Positions 24,893 through 32,114 of a DNA stretch of 43,946 bases are shown here, piece by piece. The notes below the pieces were generated by a model. That model saw nothing but the letters and a program-made list of their open reading frames with translations. It searched no databases and was not told where the DNA came from. Source of the DNA: an uncultured Sutterella sp. Lineage in GTDB: Bacteria > Pseudomonadota > Gammaproteobacteria > Burkholderiales > Burkholderiaceae_F. Each line of letters opens with the position of its first letter. Positions within the stretch are counted from its first letter, which is position 1. The stretch covers positions 1 to 43,946 of the forward strand of contig CAJJRX010000017.1 in NCBI GenBank assembly GCA_905194315.1. The letters run 5' to 3'. A program made the position numbers and the translations under genes.

Positions 24893-25231
24893 TGAGAGAA
24901 GAGAAAAGTAGTTGTGGAATTATCCTAACATCGGGCGAATCTAAGGGGAAGTGCGTATTGGAGATAAGTCGAAAGAAGTATGATATGCTCTGATATTCAT
25001 ACCCTAAGTTGGTACTTTTCGCACAACAGGATTGACCATCCTGACCATTGATATAACTCTAAAGTTTGACAGTACTTGGATAAAATAGTTAGGTTTATGT
25101 CAGCTATTGTGGACTATTGGCAGGAGTAGTTCCCCGCTATACAATTAGTTCTAGATACCCCACACTGAAAGACTTTAACAGTCAGTAGGGAACCCGCACT
25201 CATCTCCTCACTCTAGAAAAGAAGAACAGAT
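24893..25231. other. Intergenic region between ric and the divergent response regulator
   Basis: About 340 bp without a gene, AT-richer than its flanks. An imperfect dyad lies at 24979-25001 (TATGATAT, six bases, ATATTCATA) and could be a regulator site. I see no convincing FNR/DNR box (TTGAT-N4-ATCAA) or NsrR site, and no promoter pair that I would defend. Confidence 0.5.
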
Positions 25232-25891
25232 ATGCAGAAGATTCGTATTTTGCTCGTGGATGACCACGAGTTGTTTCGCAGTGGTATTAAGGCCCTTTTA
25301 CAACGACAGAGCGATTTTGAAATTGTGGGTGAGGCTGGTGACGGGCTGGAAGGTGTCAAGCTCGTTGAGCATGTTCCGGCTGATGTGCTGCTGCTTGACG
25401 TGGACCTGCCGAGCATGAAGGGCTATGAGGTGCTCGCTCAGATTCGTGAAGCGCATCCCAATCTTGCGGTTCTGATGCTCACCGTCAGTGAGGATTACGA
25501 AACGCTCGGGGAATGTCTGCGGCTTGGTGCGCGAGGCTACCTCAACAAGAATATTGATCAGGATTATCTGCTGCGCTCCATCCGCAGTGTGTACATGGGC
25601 GAGAGCGTGATTTCTCCTCAGATGATGACCAAGTTCGTCAATCGCCTGGCCAATCAGGAGGAACGTCAGACGCAGGTCTTCAGTGATCCGTCCTCTCTGA
25701 CGCGACGCGAACGCCAGACGCTTGCCTGGCTTGCCCGCGGCGTCTCCAACAAGGAAATCGCCCGTGCACTCGGTCTGGCCGAAAGTACGGTGAAGGTGCA
25801 CGTGCAGAGCATTCTGCGTAAGCTCGGTGTCACCAGCCGTGTGCAGGCTGCCGTTTATGCCATTGAACATGGTATGGACAAGGTGCAGTAA
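25232..25891 (+). CDS. NarL/FixJ-family response regulator
   Basis: A 219-residue two-component regulator. The receiver domain (residues 1-120) begins KIRILLVDDHELFRSGI, has the phospho-acceptor aspartate at residue 56 in LLLDVDLP and the switch lysine in RGYLNKNI. The LuxR-type helix-turn-helix (about 152-215) reads LTRRERQTLAWLARGVSNKEIARALGLAESTVKVHV across its span. No sensor kinase gene lies beside it, so it is an orphan in this window. It is divergent from the NO-repair pair and may control it. A strong terminator follows. Confidence 0.88.
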   Translation: MQKIRILLVDDHELFRSGIKALLQRQSDFEIVGEAGDGLEGVKLVEHVPADVLLLDVDLPSMKGYEVLAQIREAHPNLAVLMLTVSEDYETLGECLRLGARGYLNKNIDQDYLLRSIRSVYMGESVISPQMMTKFVNRLANQEERQTQVFSDPSSLTRRERQTLAWLARGVSNKEIARALGLAESTVKVHVQSILRKLGVTSRVQAAVYAIEHGMDKVQ

Positions 25892-25914
25892 CGAGCGCTG
25901 TCTCTTATAAAAGC

Positions 25915-25958
25915 AAGGACATTGAACAATTTCAGCGGTTCAATGTCCTTCTTTTTTT
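25915..25958 (+). terminator. Terminator of the response regulator gene
   Basis: A perfect 13-bp stem (25915-25927 with 25938-25950) followed by CTTTTTTT. It also lies at the 3' side of the converging DUF1266 gene. Confidence 0.9.
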
Positions 25959-25971
25959 CCGGGCTGTGCTC

Positions 25972-26787
25972 TCAGCAGTGCTGCGGATGTTCGGCAGAGC
26001 GGATATTCATGCCGGTGCCGTCCTTGTTGATGGTGAAACGGAACCGAATGTAGGCGTTAATGCCGGGGATCCGTTTTGCCACATCTCCGGGAAGGTGGAA
26101 AATTTCGTAGATCTGGTTTGTGACATCCTCAATGCTGTTGCCGTCAAGCACACGGCCGAGCAGGTAGGAGAGAGTGTATTCATACCAGTCACGTCCGAAG
26201 CGCTGCGCACCGTCAGAGATCTGCTCAAGATAGTTCCAGAGCTCCACTTTTGTGAGGTAGCCGGCGGCGTGAGCGAGTTTGCTCAGCTCTGCAGCCTCGC
26301 CGAGATCCCAGGCGTAGGTAGAGTCTATGGCGTTAATACACTGAGGGGAAAGAATGAGCGCAGCGGCAACCGCTTTGCGGGCATCCTGCGCCCGAACGGT
26401 GCTGTTAATGAGATCATTGTCCAAAGTGGTGCTGCGCATGCCGCTCAGGAGGTAATCGAGTTGCGCTAATATGGCATCACGGGAATCAAGACCGAATTCC
26501 CGGTTGAGCTGACTTTTTATTTCCTCCGCACTCAGCGTCCCGACTTTCAGACTCAGAAGCGTTTCATGACGCAGGTGCGACGGCAGCAGGCAGAACGTGA
26601 GAAGGCGTTTCTGCGTGTCACTAAGCTCATTGGCCTGTGAAAGACGACCTGTAGTCCGGGAGCGCGCCGAGGCCACCAGTTCCCTGGCGCCGAAGACGTT
26701 CTGCGAACGGAACGACACAGCACCCCAAACCAGCAGGATCAGGACAAACAGGCCAAAGCCGAGATAGAGAAATAACGATAAGCTCAT
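25972..26787 (-). CDS. Membrane-anchored DUF1266 protein
   Basis: A 271-residue protein with one N-terminal membrane helix (about 4-25, LFLYLGFGLFVLILLVWGAV) and a cytoplasmic domain. The C-terminal half (about 150-235: YAWDLGEAAELSKLAHAAGY, LTKVELWNYLEQIS, WYEYTLSYLLGRVLDG) matches the DUF1266 pattern of alternating helices with the AWDLG and SYLLGR motifs. Function of the domain is unknown. The start ATG at 26787 has no clear ribosome site. It converges on the response regulator and is divergent from the gene at 26998. Confidence 0.75.
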   Translation of the reverse strand: MSLSLFLYLGFGLFVLILLVWGAVSFRSQNVFGARELVASARSRTTGRLSQANELSDTQKRLLTFCLLPSHLRHETLLSLKVGTLSAEEIKSQLNREFGLDSRDAILAQLDYLLSGMRSTTLDNDLINSTVRAQDARKAVAAALILSPQCINAIDSTYAWDLGEAAELSKLAHAAGYLTKVELWNYLEQISDGAQRFGRDWYEYTLSYLLGRVLDGNSIEDVTNQIYEIFHLPGDVAKRIPGINAYIRFRFTINKDGTGMNIRSAEHPQHC

Positions 26788-26997
26788 GTGGGTAGAAAAA
26801 ACCAGAACTGTGTTAACTAACCAAGTGATTGCTCCACGGGGAAATAGTATTAATAAACATGCAGGGCAACTGTAAAATCGTCCCCTCTTTGTGTTCTAAG
26901 GTGTTACTAATTTTTCGCCTGTAACATGCTCTCGGGACGGCTTTTTTAGTGAAAACTCCTCTTGTGCAGTCGCTATTTTGAGAAGGTAGAGAACAGA

Positions 26998-27504
26998 ATG
27001 CAATCAAGTCATGCTGCTGCGGCGTTGACGAAAAATATAGATCTGATGTCCGGCGCAACACTGCCGCTGCCGCTTTCGAGCGACAAGGAAGGGGCTCTGT
27101 GGCGTTGCGGGGACTTTATTGTGACCTGGCAGGAGAACGCAAAGAGTGTCCAGGAACGGGTGGCGGAGCTGCTTGGCAAGCCGTACACGCCGACAGTACG
27201 GTTTCCGTATGTGCTGATGGGCTTTCCTGTCTCAAAGGGTCCCGAACTTATGCCGAGCATTATTCTGAGCGTGAGTATTCCGCTTGATCAGGAGGCGGAC
27301 GAGCCTGTGGCCGTGGTCTCTTTTACGCTTGCGGATAAGGAGGTAGTACTCGGCGAGCTGCACGATGTTTCCCGTATCCCTGTTGAACAGATGCAGCAGC
27401 TGCTGATGAACACGTTCGGTGACCTGGTTGAGGTCAGAGAAGGCGAGGTGATCGAATATCTCGGTCCGCTCTCAGACTTTAAAAATGAAAGCCACTGGAA
27501 ATAA
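26998..27504 (+). CDS. Hypothetical protein
   Basis: A 168-residue soluble protein starting with ATG at 26998 (weak AAGG twelve bases upstream; a TTG frame from 26962 is less likely). No family is recognised. It has no signal peptide or membrane segment; the middle (SIILSVSIPLDQEADEPVAVVSFTLADKEVVLG) is beta-rich and the end acidic (VEVREGEVIEYLGPL). Codon use looks like its neighbours. A terminator follows at once, so it is transcribed alone. Confidence 0.6.
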   Translation: MQSSHAAAALTKNIDLMSGATLPLPLSSDKEGALWRCGDFIVTWQENAKSVQERVAELLGKPYTPTVRFPYVLMGFPVSKGPELMPSIILSVSIPLDQEADEPVAVVSFTLADKEVVLGELHDVSRIPVEQMQQLLMNTFGDLVEVREGEVIEYLGPLSDFKNESHWK

Positions 27505-27518
27505 AATCGGTGAAGTTA

Positions 27519-27550
27519 AGAGCTGTTAAACAAAAAACAGCTCTTTTTTT
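27519..27550 (+). terminator. Rho-independent terminator
   Basis: AGAGCTGTT (27519-27527) pairs with AACAGCTCT (27536-27544), followed by T7. It lies 15 bp after the stop of the preceding gene. Confidence 0.9.
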
Positions 27551-27626
27551 ATGGAAATCATATAAACATTTATTACAGTGTAACTGTATACTAATAGCAT
27601 CAACCCGCTATTCAAGGTCTGTCACT

Positions 27627-28682
27627 ATGTCCGAGACTGAGGCTTATATCACTGAATCCGCGCCGGGCGGTCTCGCGCGGATGCTCGATTACAGCAAACG
27701 CGCTGCAAAAGTGCGTCGAAAGCACCCGAACTGTCTCTTTATCACTGATGAGACTGACCTTGAGGTTGCGCTCAAGCGCTACTGCTGGGGTTCGGAGCAG
27801 TGTGTGGAGGCGTTCCCCTGGCGCCTGCTCAGCTTCACAAGAACAGCCAGAAAGGATCTCTCCTTTCTGCTCGGCACGCAGTGGCTGCGCGAGAACTATG
27901 CGGATCTGATGTCGTTGTGGCCCGCCACCGCAAGAAATGCCCGTTACCTGTACTCTCCGGCAGAACTTGCAGAGTGGTTTCGTAACAATCTCCACTCCAC
28001 CGTGGAGTCCGTTCTCGTGCCGCTGACACTGTTTTCCACACAGCCCGACGCCATGCGGCGCCGGTTCATGACTCTCAAAATGGAGAAAATGCAGTCTGTC
28101 TATGACGGCGGACCGCTTGCCTACCGTGCCAACCGGTTGAGTACGTGGGATATTTTCGAGGGCGTGAGTAAGGCCGCAAGAAAGGAACTCGGTTGCTGGT
28201 TTTCCGATGTTGTGCAGAAGTCTGAGCAGCAGGGGGTACAGTTTCACCGGACAAAACTCATCCCCTTTGAGGTCAGACTGCCCGAGGGCATGCTTCCCCG
28301 CTTTTATACGCTTCCGGAAATTGGCGGCACACGCGACTATCCGACCAAAGAGGTCGGTATGACAACCGCGCGCAGCTTCGGCTGGGCGCGGCATGAAATG
28401 GCCAACCGCGGGGTGCGGATTCTCGGCTACACCCAGGGCGTGGCGGTGGGCGGCCCGGAATACGATGCCGACTACGAGAACGGGCTGCTTGAGCTGATGA
28501 CCGCCGAGCGTTTTGTAAAACTGTTCGGAGTAAGCGCGCTCAAAACCGCACGCTGGAGAATAAGCAGGGATCTGACCCGCTGGTCATCCGACAAAGCGGA
28601 TTTCGGGCCCGGGCTGCCGCCAAAGCAGCTCTCGGCACTGCTCGGGATCAATTACATCAGCGGTATTCAGGTTTTCCGGTAA
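27627..28682 (+). CDS. Hypothetical protein
   Basis: A 351-residue protein from the ATG at 27627 (AAGG upstream). The longer frame from 27510 would run through the terminator and is rejected. I recognise no family. It is rich in aromatic and charged residues (WGSEQCVEAFPWRLLSFTRTARKDL, WARHEMANRGVRILGYTQGVAVGG), has no membrane segment or signal peptide, and looks globular and cytoplasmic. It stands alone between two terminators. Confidence 0.6.
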   Translation: MSETEAYITESAPGGLARMLDYSKRAAKVRRKHPNCLFITDETDLEVALKRYCWGSEQCVEAFPWRLLSFTRTARKDLSFLLGTQWLRENYADLMSLWPATARNARYLYSPAELAEWFRNNLHSTVESVLVPLTLFSTQPDAMRRRFMTLKMEKMQSVYDGGPLAYRANRLSTWDIFEGVSKAARKELGCWFSDVVQKSEQQGVQFHRTKLIPFEVRLPEGMLPRFYTLPEIGGTRDYPTKEVGMTTARSFGWARHEMANRGVRILGYTQGVAVGGPEYDADYENGLLELMTAERFVKLFGVSALKTARWRISRDLTRWSSDKADFGPGLPPKQLSALLGINYISGIQVFR

Positions 28683-28687
28683 AAAAA

Positions 28688-28711
28688 GCCCGGCGTGTTA
28701 AAACGTCGGGC
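28688..28711 (-). terminator. Terminator of the nitroreductase gene
   Basis: GCCCGGCGT (28688-28696) pairs with ACGTCGGGC (28703-28711) with one G-T pair. Read on the minus strand, it is followed by a run of T, so it ends the nitroreductase transcript. Confidence 0.8.
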
Positions 28712-28721
28712 CTGGCAGCGG

Positions 28722-29378
28722 TCAGCCTTTAATCAGTGTGACCACCTCTTCAAGGGGGAGGCGGGATTTCGGACGGCTCGCGTTGCTGTCATCATCGGTG
28801 CGAAGACCAAGGCAGATCCCAACCGTTGCCTTGAGGCCTTTTGCCGGCAGGTCGAACGCCTTGTCGAATTCCCGGAATTTGATGCCGCCCAGGGCTGTTG
28901 CATCAATGCCGAGCTGAGGAGCGGCAAACATCAGGAAGCCGAGCGCGATGTGAACCTGTTCACGCACCCAGATTTCTCCGTGGTCGTATCCGGAGAAGTA
29001 GTTTTCAACCCCCTGACGGCGGAATTCATTGAACCCGGCGATATCGAAACCTTCCGGGAACCGGCCTGCCTGTGCCTCACAGTCAACAACATGCTTGAGG
29101 TATTCGTCGCTGATATCGGTTTTTGCCGCCATGATAATCAGGTGACTGGCCGTATCGGCGCGGCCGATGTTGAAGTCTTTGATGTAGGGGAGCACCTGTG
29201 CACGGACAGCGGCTCTGTCAAACACAAAGAAATGCCAGGGCTGTACGTTCATTGAGCTCGGAGTAAGACGGAGAATCTCCAGCACAGCCTGCAGCTGCTC
29301 TTCACTGAGATCTCCCTCGGGTTTGTAGTGTTTGGTGGTGTAGCGGGTCTGAGCAATCCGGACAATATCTTCAATCAT
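28722..29378 (-). CDS. nfsB: NfsB-like oxygen-insensitive NAD(P)H nitroreductase
   Basis: A 218-residue FMN flavoprotein, the same length as E. coli NfsB (217). Matching segments include RYTTKHYKPEGDLSEEQL, LRLTPSSMNVQPWHFFVF (FMN phosphate and ring contacts), SHLIIMAAKTDISDEYLKHVVD and the C-terminal SRPKSRLPLEEVV. These enzymes reduce nitro-compounds and quinones with NAD(P)H. The gene is divergent from the sensor kinase at 29575; a perfect inverted repeat between them may control it. Confidence 0.85.
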   Translation of the reverse strand: MIEDIVRIAQTRYTTKHYKPEGDLSEEQLQAVLEILRLTPSSMNVQPWHFFVFDRAAVRAQVLPYIKDFNIGRADTASHLIIMAAKTDISDEYLKHVVDCEAQAGRFPEGFDIAGFNEFRRQGVENYFSGYDHGEIWVREQVHIALGFLMFAAPQLGIDATALGGIKFREFDKAFDLPAKGLKATVGICLGLRTDDDSNASRPKSRLPLEEVVTLIKG

Positions 29379-29440
29379 GAGTTATCCCTCAGAAAAATGT
29401 TTTGTGTTTCAGGTATGCTCATTTTGCCATAAGTCGGGCA

Positions 29441-29462
29441 TTACTGAACGTTAGTTCAGTAA
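29441..29462. promoter_or_regulatory. Inverted repeat, probable operator near nfsB
   Basis: TTACTGAAC (29441-29449), four bases, then GTTCAGTAA (29454-29462): a perfect 9-bp inverted repeat, 63 bp upstream of the nfsB start in the divergent gap to the kinase gene. The shape fits a TetR-, MarR- or LysR-type operator; no such regulator gene is adjacent. Confidence 0.6.
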
Positions 29463-29574
29463 CGCATTCAGCGGTGTCGGATTTGGTCCTACTGCACGCC
29501 GGCACAGACATGCCGTTAGAATGTGAGAACTGACCGGCTGACATTTCACTAATTTCAGGAAAGGGGAGAATGCG

Positions 29575-31491
29575 GTGCGTGCAACCGTTGACACTTTATT
29601 CAGCTTCTCCGGCAAGGCGCTCCGCAATAGTGGGCATTCACTTTATCTGAGTCTGCGGGCTGTTGTCGGCGCACATACTTCTGAGGGTTCACACGGGTCT
29701 GCCGGTGCCTGCCTCACACAAAAAAGCGTCTCACTCAAGGCAATCCGAAAAAGTGTGTGCTCACTTGTCTTCACATTCTGCGCATTTTCAGCTGCGCAGG
29801 CCTCAGACGGGACGATTCAGATCGGTTACGCCACCTCTCTGGATCCGGCACTTTACATTGAAGCAATGGTTCCGCTGGTACAGAAAATCCAGGAAACCAT
29901 ACCCGGTGTTGAGGTGCATACGCGGGAGCTGAATTTTTCAGGCAGAACGCCCGACCTTGCAAATGTGGATTTTCTCCTCATATCCGGCGCGGAAACACGC
30001 ATGGTCGGGACGGATAATCCGCTTGTGCTGGCCACACTCGGAAAAAGCGGTGCCGACAGGAGTCAGTCCGTCGGCTCGGTCTTTGTCGTTAACAGCAGCT
30101 CTGCGTACAGGACGCTTTCAGACCTTCGCGGCAGACGCGTTGCAGCCAATGACGCCAACTCTTTTGACGGCTGGATCATCGCCATGAATGAGCTGGCCGA
30201 AGAGGGATTTGAGTGGAAAAACTTTTTTGCTCAGACCTACTACACTCACTGGCAGTTTCCGGATGTGCTCACGCTGCTGAGTGCAGGTCAGGTCGAGGTT
30301 GGAATACTGCCGACGTGCGCTCTGGAAAAGGCTCTGGCACAGGGCGCGCTGCAGCCCGGGGCAGTAAGGGTGATTCATGAGAAAACGCTGGCGCCGGATG
30401 AGTGCCGGCGCTCGACAGAGCTATTTCCCGGCATTCAGCTTGTGGCGATGCCGCATGTGCCGGCCGGGCGCGTGAAAGCGGTTCTGCAGGCGGCTTACGC
30501 TATCCCGGCACAGCCCGATGGTGTGGAGTGGCTGCCTAATACGGATACAGCAGGTATTGACCGGCTGCTGGAGAATCTGCACCTGGGGCCCTTTGCTTAT
30601 CTTGACAGGCTTTCCTGGCAGACCATCTGGACGCGCTACCGCTTCTGGATACTGCTCGGCCTCGGGGTGATTGCGTTTCTGATGCTTGACGTTGTGAGAA
30701 TCAACCGGATAGTGAAGAAAAAGACGGCTCAGCTTGAAGCGGAAAGTGAAGCCAGACAAGAGGCCAATAGAGCGCTTGAGGCGAGTCAGCACCGGCTCGA
30801 TCTGCTCGAGAGGGCGAGCATGGTGAGTCAGCTTTCCGCCATGATTGCGCATGATCTGAAGCAGCCGCTCACGATTATTGTGAATTACCTCAACGGTCTT
30901 GTTCTTTTCCTTGAGCAGGGTAACGAGAATAGAGAACTCCTTAAAGGCACACTCAGAAAGGTGGTCGGTGAGGCGTACCGGTTGAGCGATATTATTGAAC
31001 GTGTCCGGCAGGTTAACCGGCGTGACTGGGCGGCAAGAGAAAAGCTCAACCTCCGGGAGGTTCTCGGACGTGTGCTTGAGTATGCGCAGCTTGATGCGGA
31101 GCGGATGGCGCTCAGCGAAGAGGTTTTTGTGATGGGCAATGCGCTCGAAATTGAGCTCGCAGTACTCAATATTGTGCGCAATGCCAAAAGTGCGGTGAAG
31201 GTGCTTGGCCGGGAGGGTGCCGTCCGTGTCAGTCTTACCTCGGATGGCGATTTTGCAAGGATAAAGGTTGAGGATAACGGTCCGGCGATCAGTGATGCGG
31301 TTTTTCAGAATCTGGGTCGCGTCACCAGAAGCAGTAAACCTGACGGCATGGGCTACGGACTCGCGATTGCTCACTCGATTGTTGAGGCGCATCAGGGTCA
31401 TCTGAATTTTTCTAGACTTGAACCGCAGGGATTGAGCGTGGAAATCGTACTTCCGGTTCTCGACCGTGTTGTGTGTGAGGAGAGTGTGTGA
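29575..31491 (+). CDS. TtrS-like sensor histidine kinase with PhnD-type periplasmic domain
   Basis: A 638-residue membrane kinase. A hydrophobic signal-like segment (about 60-76) leads into a periplasmic PhnD/PBP-like sensor (about 78-345; IQIGYATSLDPALYIEAMVPLVQKI, later SDLRGRRVAANDANSFDG). A membrane helix (about 357-377) is followed by a coiled stretch and the kinase domain with phospho-histidine 426 (IAHDLKQPLTIIVNYL), N box (LNIVRNAKSAV) and G box (GMGYGLAIAHSI). The architecture is that of the tetrathionate sensor TtrS. The GTG start at 29575 has GGGGAG upstream but leaves about 58 residues before the signal segment, which is unusual. It overlaps the regulator gene by one base; the target is likely the adjacent FAD reductase. 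Confidence 0.85.
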   Translation: MRATVDTLFSFSGKALRNSGHSLYLSLRAVVGAHTSEGSHGSAGACLTQKSVSLKAIRKSVCSLVFTFCAFSAAQASDGTIQIGYATSLDPALYIEAMVPLVQKIQETIPGVEVHTRELNFSGRTPDLANVDFLLISGAETRMVGTDNPLVLATLGKSGADRSQSVGSVFVVNSSSAYRTLSDLRGRRVAANDANSFDGWIIAMNELAEEGFEWKNFFAQTYYTHWQFPDVLTLLSAGQVEVGILPTCALEKALAQGALQPGAVRVIHEKTLAPDECRRSTELFPGIQLVAMPHVPAGRVKAVLQAAYAIPAQPDGVEWLPNTDTAGIDRLLENLHLGPFAYLDRLSWQTIWTRYRFWILLGLGVIAFLMLDVVRINRIVKKKTAQLEAESEARQEANRALEASQHRLDLLERASMVSQLSAMIAHDLKQPLTIIVNYLNGLVLFLEQGNENRELLKGTLRKVVGEAYRLSDIIERVRQVNRRDWAAREKLNLREVLGRVLEYAQLDAERMALSEEVFVMGNALEIELAVLNIVRNAKSAVKVLGREGAVRVSLTSDGDFARIKVEDNGPAISDAVFQNLGRVTRSSKPDGMGYGLAIAHSIVEAHQGHLNFSRLEPQGLSVEIVLPVLDRVVCEESV

Positions 31492-32114
31492 TGGTGGCAC
31501 CGCTGATCAGAATTGTTGATGACGACCCGCAGGTTTCGGAGTCGCTGAGGTTTGTCCTCAGTATTGCCGGATTTGACGTCTGCGCCTATGCCGGGGCGGA
31601 GGATTTTCTCAGTAATGATTCTTTTGAGAGACCCGGGTGCGTGCTGCTTGATATCCGTATGCCGGGCATGAGCGGTCTGGAGTGTCAGAACGAGCTGATT
31701 GCGCGCCACGCCGATCTGCCGGTTGTGTTTCTGTCGGCTCATGCCGACATCAGCATGGCGGTGAATGCGGTGCAAAAGGGTGCATCAGGATTTCTGGTAA
31801 AACCGCCTAGACCCGATGAGCTGACAGAGCAGATTCAGAAGGCGGTGGCGCTGCATGAAAAGCGGCTGAGGATGCGCCGGGAGCTTGCACAGATCGAACA
31901 GCAGCTCGCGGGGCTGACCCCGGCCGAGTACGACACAGCGCTGCTGATAGCCAAAGGTCTTTCGAATGCGGATATTGCTGATATTCTTCGAATCGCAGAA
32001 GGTACGGTTCGCCACCGACGTGTGGATATTGGGAATAAGCTTGATGCAAGGAATGCCGTAGAAGTATCTGAACTTTTTCGGTGGCTTGATGCTCTTAAGG
32101 GAGAGTTGCCGTGA
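31491..32114 (+). CDS. FixJ/TtrR-like response regulator
   Basis: A 207-residue regulator: receiver domain (IRIVDDDPQVSESLRFVL, phospho-acceptor aspartate 54 in CVLLDIRMPGMSG, switch lysine in GFLVKPPRPDEL) and a C-terminal LuxR-type helix-turn-helix (about 142-195; LTPAEYDTALLIAKGLSNAD, then ILRIAEGTVRHRR). The ATG overlaps the kinase stop (TGATG), and its own stop overlaps the GTG of the reductase, so the three genes are translated as one coupled set. Such kinase-regulator pairs commonly turn on the neighbouring reductase when its substrate is present outside. Confidence 0.9.
   Translation: MVAPLIRIVDDDPQVSESLRFVLSIAGFDVCAYAGAEDFLSNDSFERPGCVLLDIRMPGMSGLECQNELIARHADLPVVFLSAHADISMAVNAVQKGASGFLVKPPRPDELTEQIQKAVALHEKRLRMRRELAQIEQQLAGLTPAEYDTALLIAKGLSNADIADILRIAEGTVRHRRVDIGNKLDARNAVEVSELFRWLDALKGELP

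Noticed and set aside
24979..25001. FNR or NsrR site upstream of ric
   Set aside because: The dyad does not match either consensus well enough; it is recorded only as an imperfect inverted repeat.
27510..27626. N-terminal extension of the 351-residue hypothetical protein
   Set aside because: It would read through the terminator hairpin and has no ribosome site; the ATG at 27627 is preferred.
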